Source of the DNA: an uncultured Lachnospiraceae bacterium
GTDB lineage: Bacteria; Bacillota; Clostridia; Lachnospirales; Lachnospiraceae
Assembly (NCBI GenBank): GCA_944383325.1
Contig: CALWPC010000027.1
Location: 62,001 to 126,000 of the forward strand
DNA length: 64,000 nucleotides
Direction: 5' to 3'
The position numbers and the translations under genes were made by a program. The notes below the pieces were generated by a model, which saw nothing but the letters and a program-made list of their open reading frames with translations, was not told where the DNA came from and searched no databases. Positions 37,615 through 46,004 of the stretch are shown here, piece by piece; position 1 is the first letter of the stretch, and every line of letters starts with the position of its first letter.

Positions 37615-38845
37615 TTTTGAGGAAATCAGAAAAACAGATCCCGAAATTGCAGAGCTGATTATGGCGGAAGTGGAACGTCAAAACAGGCATATTGAGCTGA
37701 TTGCGTCAGAAAACTGGGTCAGCAAGGCCGTGATGGCGGCGATGGGTAGCCCTTTGACAAATAAGTATGCCGAGGGGTATCCGGGAAAACGCTATTATGG
37801 AGGATGCGAGTGTGTGGATCAGGTAGAGACGCTAGCGATTGAGCGTGCCAAAAAATTATTTGGGTGCGATTATGCCAATGTACAGCCGCATTCCGGCGCT
37901 CAGGCCAACATGGCGGTATACTTTGCCGTGTGTCAGCCCGGTGATACGGTAATGGGTATGAATCTCGATCATGGCGGACATCTCACGCACGGAAGTCCGG
38001 TTAATATGTCCGGGGCATATTATAATATTGTACCTTATGGAGTGAATGAGGATGGTTTTATTGATTATGACCGTCTGCGCGAAATTGCCCTGGAATGCAG
38101 GCCGAAAATGATTATTGCCGGGGCGAGCGCTTATGCGCGCACGATTGATTTTGCGAAGTTTCGCGAGGTTGCCGACGAGGTAGACGCCTGCCTGATGGTG
38201 GATATGGCCCATATTGCCGGTCTGGTGGCGGCAGGACTTCATCCGAGTCCGATCGGCATTGCCGACGTTGTGACGACAACGACGCACAAGACGCTGCGCG
38301 GGCCCCGTGGCGGAATGATTCTGGCAAATCAGGAAGCTGTGGACAAATATAATTTTAATAAATCGATTTTCCCGGGTATTCAGGGAGGGCCGCTGGAACA
38401 TGTGATTGCCGCGAAAGCCGTGTGCTTCCAGGAGGCGCTCAGCGATGATTTCAAGGTTTATCAGAAACAAATTATTGATAATGCGCAGGCGCTCTGCAAG
38501 GGCTTATTAAACCGCGGCATTCAGATTGTCAGCGGAGGAACGGACAATCACCTGATGCTTGTGGATTTGAGGGAATTGGATGTAACCGGCAAAGAGGCCG
38601 AGCATTTGCTCGACGAGGCAAATATCACCTGCAATAAAAATACGATACCGAATGATCCGAAGTCTCCGTTTGTCACAAGCGGCATTCGGTTAGGTACTCC
38701 CGCGGTAACTTCCAGGGGAATGAAGGAGAGCGATATGGATCAAATTGCAGATGCAATTTCGATGATGCTAAAAGATCCGGACGAAAACAGAGCGCGCGCG
38801 ATGGCGATTGTCAAGTCTCTGACAGATCGGTACCCGTTGGCATAA
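37607..38845 (+). CDS. glyA: Serine hydroxymethyltransferase
   Basis: 412 residues. It interconverts serine and glycine while loading a one-carbon unit on tetrahydrofolate. [28 protein letters not shown], and the PLP lysine in [14 protein letters not shown] are intact. AGGAGG at 37592-37597, 9 nt before ATG 37607, lies inside the end of aspS, so translation is probably coupled over an 8-nt overlap. Confidence 0.97.
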   Translation: MYDFEEIRKTDPEIAELIMAEVERQNRHIELIASENWVSKAVMAAMGSPLTNKYAEGYPGKRYYGGCECVDQVETLAIERAKKLFGCDYANVQPHSGAQANMAVYFAVCQPGDTVMGMNLDHGGHLTHGSPVNMSGAYYNIVPYGVNEDGFIDYDRLREIALECRPKMIIAGASAYARTIDFAKFREVADEVDACLMVDMAHIAGLVAAGLHPSPIGIADVVTTTTHKTLRGPRGGMILANQEAVDKYNFNKSIFPGIQGGPLEHVIAAKAVCFQEALSDDFKVYQKQIIDNAQALCKGLLNRGIQIVSGGTDNHLMLVDLRELDVTGKEAEHLLDEANITCNKNTIPNDPKSPFVTSGIRLGTPAVTSRGMKESDMDQIADAISMMLKDPDENRARAMAIVKSLTDRYPLA

Positions 38846-38885
38846 GGGATTATGGCGTTAACCGCAGCAGAAGGGAGAGAATGGG

Positions 38886-39521
38886 ATGAGCTATTTAAAA
38901 GAAGCGTGGGCTCATACGGCAGAGTCCATTATTAAAAACATGCGTCCCCGAGGGATCGAAGGACACTATTGTGAAACCCGGGAGGAAGCCGTTGCTCTGG
39001 TGATGAATATGATGCCCCAGGGATCGGTGATCGGTTGGGGAGGCTCCATGACGCTGCAGGAGAGCGGGTTGATGGAGGCACTGGAGTCGTCAGATTATAC
39101 ATTGCTTGACCGTATGACGGCGAAAACGGATCAGGAGAAACGCCAGATGCATGCGAAGATGGTCATGACCGATTATTATCTGATGAGCGCAAATGCCATT
39201 ACTCTGGACGGACAGCTGATGAATATTGACGGAAACGGAAACCGCGTTGCCTGTTTGATTCACGGGCCGGAGCATGTGATTGTCCTGGCCGGCATGAATA
39301 AAGTAGTGCCGAACGAACAGGCGGCGTACGACCGGATTCGCAATATGGCGTCGCCCGCCAACGCAGTGCGTCTGGGCTTAAATACGCCGTGCGCAAAGCT
39401 CGGCGTATGCAAAGATTGTCAGCAGACGGACTGTATGTGCAGTGTCTTTGTCACTACGCGGAGATGTAAACCGGCGGGCAGAATTCAGGTGGTTTTGATT
39501 GGCGAAGCGCTTGGTTATTAG
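38886..39521 (+). CDS. LUD-domain protein (LutC/YkgG family) with cysteine-rich C-terminus
   Basis: 211 residues. The DUF162/LUD fold is recognised by GSVIGWGGSMTLQESGLMEAL and DGNGNRVACLIHGPEHVI. Residues 169-194 hold six cysteines (169, 175, 178, 183, 185, 194) in CxxxxxCxxCxxxxCxC spacing, suggesting a metal or Fe-S site. LutA and LutB partners are absent, so a lactate-oxidase role is not supported by context. AGGGAGAG precedes the ATG. Confidence 0.88.
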   Translation: MSYLKEAWAHTAESIIKNMRPRGIEGHYCETREEAVALVMNMMPQGSVIGWGGSMTLQESGLMEALESSDYTLLDRMTAKTDQEKRQMHAKMVMTDYYLMSANAITLDGQLMNIDGNGNRVACLIHGPEHVIVLAGMNKVVPNEQAAYDRIRNMASPANAVRLGLNTPCAKLGVCKDCQQTDCMCSVFVTTRRCKPAGRIQVVLIGEALGY

Positions 39522-39590
39522 GACGTATCTCTTTTAAGTCAAAAATTTTGTGCAAAATAGATAATAATTTGTCGCAAAAGCTCTTGTTTA

Positions 39591-39619
39591 TTGACAAAAC
39601 ATCCCAATAGAGGTATAAT
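39591..39619 (+). promoter_or_regulatory. Exact-consensus sigma-A promoter
   Basis: TTGACA (39591-39596) and TATAAT (39614-39619) with a 17-bp spacer, fully matching the consensus, drive the DUF1508 gene. The gap from 39522 holds no other gene. Confidence 0.9.
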
Positions 39620-39645
39620 TTGAAGAAAGCAAGGGGGTGTTTGCG

Positions 39646-40023
39646 ATGGGATCGTTCACGATACGCAGTATGGAATCCGGAATTTTATTTGATTTGATGA
39701 CCTCCAATGGAGATGCACTCGGAACATCGGGTTTTTATTGTACAAGAAGTGCATGCATACATGGAACGGAGAGTGTAAAGAAGAGTTCTCAGACAAGAAA
39801 TATTGAAGATCAGACGGTTTCAGAGTTTACTGCGCTTACATTTCCGAAGTTTGAAATTTATAAAGACGAGGGCGGCGTGTTTGGTTTTCGGCTTCTTTCA
39901 AGAAACGGAGAGATGATTTTTTCCGGCGGAGGATATGAGTCGAAGACAAAGTGCCTGGAAGGAATTGAACAAGTGCGTAGAAATGCACCGCTTGCGTCTT
40001 TAAACTTTCTGTGTGAAATATAA
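39646..40023 (+). CDS. DUF1508 (YegP-like) two-repeat protein
   Basis: 125 residues formed by two DUF1508 repeats: the first about 3-50 (FTIRSMESGILFDLMTSNGD), the second about 68-112 (FEIYKDEGGVFGFRLLSRNG, then GGGYESKTKCLEGIEQVR). The second repeat keeps the family pattern, the first has drifted. The ATG at 39646 is 8 nt after AGGGGG. No signal peptide. Family function unknown; an exact-consensus promoter suggests high expression. Confidence 0.85.
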   Translation: MGSFTIRSMESGILFDLMTSNGDALGTSGFYCTRSACIHGTESVKKSSQTRNIEDQTVSEFTALTFPKFEIYKDEGGVFGFRLLSRNGEMIFSGGGYESKTKCLEGIEQVRRNAPLASLNFLCEI

Positions 40024-40047
40024 TCCATCCAAGTCATAACATTTTTA

Positions 40048-40094
40048 ACAGTGCCGAAGAGTGATGAGTGTTGATCATGACGTTTCGGCATTGT
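40048..40094 (+). terminator. Terminator after the DUF1508 gene
   Basis: ACAGTGCCGAA (40048-40058) pairs with TTCGGCATTGT (40084-40094) with one G-T pair, large 25-nt loop, then CTTTGT. Moderately convincing. Confidence 0.5.
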
Positions 40095-40153
40095 CTTTGT
40101 ATTGAACCAAATATAATTCCATGAAAAGATGTGAGGAGAAAGGATGCACAGTG

Positions 40154-40984
40154 ATGAGTGAAGAATGTAATCATGTATGTTCCGAGTGTGAGGCGGACTG
40201 TGAAAGCCGCACGCAGCAGCCGGAGAGTTTTTTGGAGAAACCGCATGAGCTGAGTAATGTCAAGCATGTGGTCGGTGTTGTAAGCGGTAAAGGAGGCGTC
40301 GGCAAATCGTTGGTTACCGCAATGATGGCAGTCGAGATGAGCCGTCAGGGATACACAGTCGGAATTTTGGATGCGGATATTACCGGTCCGTCCATCCCCA
40401 AAATTTTTGGCGTACACACCAGGGCTGCGGGGACGGAGATGGGGATCTATCCGGTGCTTTCCAAAACGGGTATACGCCTGATGTCTCTGAATTTACTGCT
40501 GGATTCTGACACGGAGCCAGTCATCTGGCGCGGTCCGATTATTGCCAACGTAGTCAAGCAGTTTTGGTCCGATGTCATGTGGGGGGATATTGATTATCTG
40601 TTTGTCGACATGCCGCCGGGAACGGGCGACGTGCCGTTGACGGTGTTCCAGTCTCTTCCGGTGGACGGTATTCTTGTTGTGACGTCGCCGCAGGATCTGG
40701 TGTCGATGATTGTCGAAAAGGCGGTTCGGATGGCTGAACAGATGAATATTCCCATTCTCGGAATTGTGGAAAACATGAGCGGATTGATCTGTCCGGACTG
40801 CGGAAAGTACATTTCGGTGTTCGGAGAGAGCCATATTGAAGAAATTGCAGGGCAGCACGGAATCAAAGCGGTGGACAGACTGCCGATTGATCCAAAACTG
40901 GCAAAGCTGTGTGACGAGGGGCGTCTGGAAGAAAAAGAGACGGACATGCTCTCTGTGTGCAGAGAGGCGTTGGAAAATTTATAG
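40154..40984 (+). CDS. mrp: Mrp/ApbC-family P-loop ATPase (Fe-S carrier)
   Basis: 276 residues. The deviant P-loop GKGGVGKS near 48, MPPGTGDVPLTV and the bridging-cluster CxxC in LICPDCGKYISVFG are diagnostic; dimers carry a labile [4Fe-4S] cluster to target proteins. A short N-terminal tail adds four cysteines (CNHVCSECEADC), a feature of NBP35-like forms. The ATG at 40154 follows AAAGGA; an ATG at 40121 has no ribosome site. Confidence 0.93.
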   Translation: MSEECNHVCSECEADCESRTQQPESFLEKPHELSNVKHVVGVVSGKGGVGKSLVTAMMAVEMSRQGYTVGILDADITGPSIPKIFGVHTRAAGTEMGIYPVLSKTGIRLMSLNLLLDSDTEPVIWRGPIIANVVKQFWSDVMWGDIDYLFVDMPPGTGDVPLTVFQSLPVDGILVVTSPQDLVSMIVEKAVRMAEQMNIPILGIVENMSGLICPDCGKYISVFGESHIEEIAGQHGIKAVDRLPIDPKLAKLCDEGRLEEKETDMLSVCREALENL

Positions 40985-40991
40985 GCAGCGT

Positions 40992-41030
40992 TTCACATGG
41001 ACGCCTTTTAATGTTCACAAAGTATTCATA
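40992..41030 (+). promoter_or_regulatory. PhoB/OmpR-like direct repeats before the response regulator
   Basis: TTCACA at 40992 and 41014 and TTCATA at 41025 are spaced 22 and 11 bp, that is whole helical turns. Tandem repeats with an 11-bp period are what dimers of PhoB/OmpR regulators bind. The repeats lie about 80 bp before the regulator's own start, pointing to autoregulation. A TATAAA at 41040-41045 could be the -10 element. Confidence 0.55.
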
Positions 41031-41107
41031 TTTGACTGGTATAAAAAACGTATAAGAGTCGTCGGCGGATTCGGTTGCGGACGGTTCAGGACGGAGGAGT
41101 GAGTATT

Positions 41108-41785
41108 ATGGATACAGTGAAGGTTTTAGTTGTGGATGATGAAAGCAGAATGCGAAAATTGGTCAAAGATTTTTTAGTCAAAAAAGACTTTGAAGTTTTG
41201 GAGGCGTCGAATGGCGAAGAAGCTCTGGATGTCTTTTATGACAATAAAAATATTTCGCTCATTATTCTGGACGTCATGATGCCGAAAATGGACGGTTGGC
41301 AGGTGTGCAAGGAGATTCGCTCTTACAGCGACGTGCCGATTATTATGCTGACGGCGAAAGGCGACGAGCGGGACGAGCTTCAGGGCTTTGATTTGGGGGT
41401 GGATGAATATATCTCCAAACCGTTTAGCCCGAAGATCTTGGTAGCCCGTGTGGAGGCTATCCTCAGAAGAAGTAATGTGATTGGAGATTCCGTAATTTCA
41501 GTGGGCGGCATTGAAATTGATAAAGCGGCTCATCTGGTTAAAATTGACGACAAACCGGTTGAGCTAAGTTTCAAGGAATTTGAATTACTGACTTATTTTG
41601 TAGAAAATAAAGGGTTGGCGCTTTCGCGCGAGAAAATTCTGAATAATGTATGGAATTATGACTATTTCGGGGACGCCCGTACGATCGATACACATGTCAA
41701 AAAACTTCGCAATAAGATGGGAGATAAAGGAGAGTATATTCATACAATCTGGGGAATGGGATACAAATTTGAGGTACCCGAATGA
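41108..41785 (+). CDS. OmpR/PhoB-family response regulator
   Basis: 225 residues. Receiver domain with acidic pocket D10-D11, phospho-acceptor D55 in IILDVMMPKMDG and K105-like KPFSP; then a winged-helix output domain with FKEFELLTYFVENKG and the RTIDTHVKKLRNK recognition helix. GGAGGAG precedes the ATG at 41108. It overlaps the sensor kinase gene by 4 nt. Confidence 0.95.
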   Translation: MDTVKVLVVDDESRMRKLVKDFLVKKDFEVLEASNGEEALDVFYDNKNISLIILDVMMPKMDGWQVCKEIRSYSDVPIIMLTAKGDERDELQGFDLGVDEYISKPFSPKILVARVEAILRRSNVIGDSVISVGGIEIDKAAHLVKIDDKPVELSFKEFELLTYFVENKGLALSREKILNNVWNYDYFGDARTIDTHVKKLRNKMGDKGEYIHTIWGMGYKFEVPE

Positions 41786-43302
41786 GAAAATCAATTAAAA
41801 TTGAGGTTGCGGTTGTATTTTTTGGTATTCTGTTCTTCACCTTTTTTCTCTGTTGGGGAATTAATACGTTTTTTCTCGAAAGATTTTATCTGAGCAATAA
41901 GGCGGATACGCTGTATAATGCGTATGCGACTATTAATGAGGCTGGAAATAATAATACGCTCGGTACGGCGGAGTTTTTGCTGAACTTTGAACAATTATGT
42001 GAAAACGGCAATCTGTCGATTCTGGTTGCCGATTCCTCTATGCAGATTATCTGTGCGTCCAAAAATGAGACTGAGCAGGAATATCAGCTGCTGTACCGGT
42101 ATATTTATGGTCTGCAATCCGAATCTGGTCTCGAAGTCATCCTGGATCAGACAGACATGTATACATTGTCCAGGACGCGCGATCCGAGATTTAATTCTGA
42201 CTATATTCAGCTGATCGGTATTTTTGAAAACGGCAATTTTTTTATTATGCGCTCTGCGATCGCCAGCATTCAGGAAAATGTAGAAGTCTCGAATCGTTTT
42301 CTGGCGTATATCGCTACCATTATCATCTTTTTCAGTATTTTTGTAATCTGGTATGTAACCGACCGTATCACGAGGCCGCTTCAGTCGCTCGTCCAAATTT
42401 CCGAACAGATGGCGCATCTCAATTTTGACGCCAAATATCCGGTGGAACCGGGAGGAAATGAGATTGACCTGTTGGGAGAGCGCATGAATCAGATGTCTGA
42501 GAAACTGGAGCAGACGATCTCTGATCTCAAGACGGCCAACAATGAATTACAAAGTGATATTGAGCAGAAAATTCAGATTGATGAGATGCGGAAAGAGTTT
42601 TTGTCAAATGTCTCTCACGAACTGAAAACGCCGTTAGCGCTGATTCAAGGTTATGCGGAAGGACTCAAAGAGTGTATCAATGACGATCAGGAGAGTCGGG
42701 AGTTTTACTGTGACGTGATCATTGATGAGTCGATGAAGATGAATCGCATGGTACAAAAGCTGTTGACGCTGAATCAGATTGAATTTGGCAATGATGTGGT
42801 TGTTATGGCCCGTTTTAATATTACCGCGCTGATTCAGGGAATTATCCAGTCCACAAGCATTCTTGCGGAACAGAAAGAGGTACAGGTGACATGTAATGTT
42901 TCATCGCCGGTTTATGTGTGGGCGGATGAGTTTAAAATCGAAGAAGTCGTCACAAATTTTATGAGCAACGCGCTCAATCATGTGGATTATGAAAAGCGGA
43001 TTGAAGTGAAAATTGTTCAGAAGACGGATCGGGTGCGTGTTTCGGTGTTTAATACCGGCGATCCGATTCCCGAGGAGGATCTCGACCAGATCTGGGTGAA
43101 ATTTTATAAGGTTGATAAGGCGCGCACGCGCGAGTATGGCGGCAGCGGTATCGGATTGTCCATTGTAAAGGCGATTATGGACTCGCTGAACCGGGACTGC
43201 GGCGTGATTAATTATGATAACGGCGTAGAATTCTGGTTTGAGTTGGATGCAGGAAACGGCTCTGCCAGCAGTCAGGCGGACACCAAAGAAGCGCTCCGAT
43301 AA
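41782..43302 (+). CDS. Sensor histidine kinase
   Basis: 506 residues. Two membrane helices (about 8-30 and 173-193) enclose an extracytoplasmic sensor of about 140 residues; then a HAMP linker, a HisKA domain with H279 in VSHELKTPLALIQGYAEGL, and an ATPase domain with NFMSNALNH and GGSGIGLSIVKAIM. It phosphorylates the regulator encoded upstream. The signal is unknown; the sensor has no cysteine-rich or PAS-type mark that I can name. Confidence 0.94.
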   Translation: MRKSIKIEVAVVFFGILFFTFFLCWGINTFFLERFYLSNKADTLYNAYATINEAGNNNTLGTAEFLLNFEQLCENGNLSILVADSSMQIICASKNETEQEYQLLYRYIYGLQSESGLEVILDQTDMYTLSRTRDPRFNSDYIQLIGIFENGNFFIMRSAIASIQENVEVSNRFLAYIATIIIFFSIFVIWYVTDRITRPLQSLVQISEQMAHLNFDAKYPVEPGGNEIDLLGERMNQMSEKLEQTISDLKTANNELQSDIEQKIQIDEMRKEFLSNVSHELKTPLALIQGYAEGLKECINDDQESREFYCDVIIDESMKMNRMVQKLLTLNQIEFGNDVVVMARFNITALIQGIIQSTSILAEQKEVQVTCNVSSPVYVWADEFKIEEVVTNFMSNALNHVDYEKRIEVKIVQKTDRVRVSVFNTGDPIPEEDLDQIWVKFYKVDKARTREYGGSGIGLSIVKAIMDSLNRDCGVINYDNGVEFWFELDAGNGSASSQADTKEALR

Positions 43303-43331
43303 TTGTGCGGGGATCGGCGGCAAAATGCAAA

Positions 43332-43371
43332 ACGGCGCGGCAACTATGAAAATCCATAGTTGCCGCGCCGT
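43332..43371. terminator. Bidirectional hairpin terminator
   Basis: A 17-bp perfect stem (43332-43348 with 43355-43371) around a 6-nt loop. The A-rich left flank becomes a T run for the minus-strand gene at 43410, so it mainly serves that gene; it also blocks read-through from the kinase. Confidence 0.8.
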
Positions 43372-43409
43372 GATTATGTACAGAATGCTCGTCTATGATC
43401 GCGCAGCGG

Positions 43410-43607
43410 TCAAAGTGAAAAGCTTTCGGTGAATGTCTCGTTGATTACAACATATACGGTCTGCTCTTCAGGTTTCACGTAGAGTTGTAAAGATGTGATT
43501 TCACTCACTTTATGGCCGCTTTTCGTCCATAATGCCTTGGCACGCTTTACAAGATCTGTTTCCGAAAATTGTCTGTCTGCGTATTCTACGTAAACATTGG
43601 CTTTCAC
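43410..43607 (-). CDS. DUF6465 family small protein
   Basis: 65 residues, complete. KANVYVEYADRQFSETDLVK at the start, and LQLYVKPEEQTVYVVINE match the DUF6465 proteins of Lachnospiraceae. Predicted alpha/beta, no signal or membrane segment. Preceded on the minus strand by AAGGAGGCG and by a promoter at 43640-43668. Function unknown. Confidence 0.85.
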   Translation of the reverse strand: MKANVYVEYADRQFSETDLVKRAKALWTKSGHKVSEITSLQLYVKPEEQTVYVVINETFTESFSL

Positions 43608-43639
43608 ACGTATCGCCTCCTTTTTCTTTGATTAAATAT

Positions 43640-43668
43640 AGTTTATTACATATGGATAAAAAATGCAA
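43640..43668 (-). promoter_or_regulatory. Promoter of the DUF6465 gene
   Basis: On the minus strand TTGCAT (43663-43668) and TAAACT (43640-43645) are 17 bp apart. Confidence 0.6.
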
Positions 43669-43686
43669 TTTGTTTTTTGATTCTTA

Positions 43687-43715
43687 TTCAATTTGATGCA
43701 AAAATATGCTACAAT
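43687..43715 (+). promoter_or_regulatory. Likely hisH promoter
   Basis: A poor -35 TTCAAT (43687-43692) and a good -10 TACAAT (43710-43715) are 17 bp apart, 48 bp before hisH. The weak -35 leaves room for an activator. Confidence 0.45.
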
Positions 43716-43763
43716 AGACGCAAAACATGTGAAGAATCATGTGAAAATGCGGAGGTAGGAGCG

Positions 43764-44369
43764 ATGATTGCGGTCATTGATTATGATGCAGGCAATTTAA
43801 AAAGCGTTAAAAAAGCATTGGAATATCTCGGGGAACCATGTTGCGTCACGCGCAGGAGGCAGGACATTTTGGGAGCGGATAAAGTGATTTTGCCAGGCGT
43901 GGGTGCGTTTGGCGACGCGATGGATCATCTTCGAACATTTGGGCTTGACGAGGTGCTGCGGGAGGTGGCGGCGCGGCGTATTCCTCTTCTTGGTATTTGT
44001 CTCGGTTTGCAATTATTATTTGAGAGCAGCGAGGAAAGCCCGGGGGTTTCCGGTCTTGGAATTTTAAAGGGCAGAATTTTGCATATTCCAAGGGCGGAAG
44101 GGCTGAAGGTTCCTCATATCGGATGGAATTCGCTTCATTTGCAAAATGAGGGAAGGCTGTTTCGTGGGCTGTCGGAGCAGTGTTATGTCTATTTTGTGCA
44201 TTCGTATTTTTTGCAGGCGGATGAGCCTGAAATTGTCAAGGCGACTTGCGAATATGGGACGCTCATTCATGCGTCGGTGGAACAGGATGAGGTGTTTGCC
44301 TGCCAGTTTCATCCGGAGAAGAGCGGTGAGGTCGGACTGACCATTCTGAAAAATTTTGCTGCGCTCTGA
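43764..44369 (+). CDS. hisH: Imidazole glycerol phosphate synthase, glutaminase subunit
   Basis: 201 residues. Class I amidotransferase with nucleophile cysteine in GICLGLQLLF and His/Glu in CQFHPEKSGEVG; VPHIGWN and FVHSYF are HisH hallmarks. It feeds ammonia to HisF for ring closure in histidine synthesis. The ATG at 43764 follows GGAGGTAGGA. Only hisH and hisF are present here; the remaining his genes must be elsewhere. Confidence 0.96.
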   Translation: MIAVIDYDAGNLKSVKKALEYLGEPCCVTRRRQDILGADKVILPGVGAFGDAMDHLRTFGLDEVLREVAARRIPLLGICLGLQLLFESSEESPGVSGLGILKGRILHIPRAEGLKVPHIGWNSLHLQNEGRLFRGLSEQCYVYFVHSYFLQADEPEIVKATCEYGTLIHASVEQDEVFACQFHPEKSGEVGLTILKNFAAL

Positions 44370-44406
44370 ATGAGGTGCGGTAAATGCGATAAAAGGGGAG
44401 GACGAT

Positions 44407-45168
44407 ATGTTTACAAAGCGAATTATTCCCTGCCTTGATGTACATAACGGGCGAGTGGTAAAAGGGGTCAATTTTGTCAATTTGAGAGACGCCGGAGATC
44501 CGGTGGAAATTGCGGCCGCATATGATCAGGCCGGTGCAGATGAATTGGTTTTTCTTGACATTACCGCCTCGAGCGATGCGCGCGCAACCGTAGTGGATAT
44601 GGTGCGCCGGGTGGCGGAAAAGGTGTTTATTCCGTTTACTGTCGGAGGAGGTATTCGGACTGTAGATGATTTTCGGGCGCTGCTGCGGGAGGGAGCCGAT
44701 AAAATATCCATCAACAGCGCGGCAATCGAGCGGCCGGAGCTGATTTCGGAAGCTGCGGATAAATTTGGCAGTCAATGCGTGGTCGTGGCGATTGATGCGC
44801 GGCGCAGGCCCGATCAGTCTGGTTGGAATATTTTTAAAAATGGGGGACGTGTCGATACAGGCATGGATGCGGTGGAATGGGCAAAGCGTGCGTATCATCT
44901 CGGAGCCGGAGAAATTTTGCTCACCAGTATGGACTGCGACGGTACAAAGGCCGGATACGATCTTGTGCTGACGCAGGAGATTGCAGAGTCGGTTCCGATT
45001 CCGGTTATCGCTTCAGGCGGAGCGGGGACGAAGGAGCATTTTTATGACGTGCTGACGGAAGGAAAGGCTGATGCGGCGCTTGCAGCGTCACTGTTTCACT
45101 ATAAAGAACTGGAGATTTGTGAGGTGAAACGCTATCTGCAGCAGCGGGGAGTCTCTGTGCGCCTGTAA
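44407..45168 (+). CDS. hisF: Imidazole glycerol phosphate synthase, cyclase subunit
   Basis: 253 residues, TIM barrel. Catalytic D11 in [15 protein letters not shown] and the second aspartate in [13 protein letters not shown], with phosphate loops VGGGIRT and ASGGAGT. It makes imidazole glycerol phosphate and AICAR, linking histidine to purine synthesis. It lies 37 nt after its partner hisH. Confidence 0.97.
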   Translation: MFTKRIIPCLDVHNGRVVKGVNFVNLRDAGDPVEIAAAYDQAGADELVFLDITASSDARATVVDMVRRVAEKVFIPFTVGGGIRTVDDFRALLREGADKISINSAAIERPELISEAADKFGSQCVVVAIDARRRPDQSGWNIFKNGGRVDTGMDAVEWAKRAYHLGAGEILLTSMDCDGTKAGYDLVLTQEIAESVPIPVIASGGAGTKEHFYDVLTEGKADAALAASLFHYKELEICEVKRYLQQRGVSVRL

Positions 45169-45226
45169 CCTTTCGGAGACATTCGGGGGTATTACTGAAC
45201 AAAAGAAAAGAAGGGAGTGTGCAAAC

Positions 45227-45895
45227 ATGCCGCCAATTACGAATGACTGGGCTGCGGTATTAAAACCGGAGTTTGCAAAACCGTATTATCGATCGCTCTA
45301 TGAGAAAGTGATGGAGGAGTATAACACCCGGATTGTTTATCCGCCGGCTGAGGAGCTGTTCACCGCTTTTCATCTGACGCCGCTTGGAAAGGTCAAATGC
45401 GTGATTTTAGGGCAGGATCCATACCACGAGCCGGGACAGGCGCATGGACTGTGTTTTTCGGTCAAAAAGGGCGTAGCCATTCCGCCGTCGTTAGTAAATA
45501 TTTATAAAGAACTGCATGACGATCTCGGATGCCGGATACCGGATCACGGATATTTGACGAAATGGGCCGAGCAGGGGGTATTGATGCTCAATACGCTCCT
45601 TACGGTGCGCGCTCATCAGGCGTTTTCCCACAAGGACATCGGTTGGGAAACATTTACGGATGCAGCGATCCGGGCCGTAAACGGACAGGATCGGCCTATT
45701 GTTTTTTTGTTGTGGGGTGCGCCCGCGCAGAAAAAGGCTGCGCTTCTTGACAATCCAAAGCATTTGGTGCTGAAGGCTCCGCACCCGAGTCCGCTGTCTG
45801 CATACCGGGGGTTTTTCGGCTGCAGGCATTTTAGTCAGGCAAATCAATTTCTGACAGAGCACGGGGAGATGCCGATCGACTGGCAGATTGAGTGA
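45227..45895 (+). CDS. ung: Uracil-DNA glycosylase
   Basis: 222 residues, family 1. GQDPYH (catalytic D64) and the intercalation loop [14 protein letters not shown] are both intact. It removes uracil from DNA as the first step of base excision repair. AGGGAG stands before the ATG. It is the last gene of the hisHF group before a bidirectional terminator. Confidence 0.97.
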   Translation: MPPITNDWAAVLKPEFAKPYYRSLYEKVMEEYNTRIVYPPAEELFTAFHLTPLGKVKCVILGQDPYHEPGQAHGLCFSVKKGVAIPPSLVNIYKELHDDLGCRIPDHGYLTKWAEQGVLMLNTLLTVRAHQAFSHKDIGWETFTDAAIRAVNGQDRPIVFLLWGAPAQKKAALLDNPKHLVLKAPHPSPLSAYRGFFGCRHFSQANQFLTEHGEMPIDWQIE

Positions 45896-45925
45896 GAAAC
45901 AGGGCACTGTTGTTTGTGAAAAAAG

Positions 45926-45972
45926 AAAACGGCGTACCGGATTGCATTGATTACAATCCGGTACGCCGTTTT
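45926..45972. terminator. Strong bidirectional terminator between ung and the pyruvate oxidoreductase gene
   Basis: A 19-bp perfect stem (45926-45944 with 45954-45972) with a 9-nt loop, A-rich on one side and T-rich on the other. Confidence 0.92.
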
Positions 45973-46004
45973 ATTGTAGTATAACGCGCATAGATGCAAA
46001 AGTT

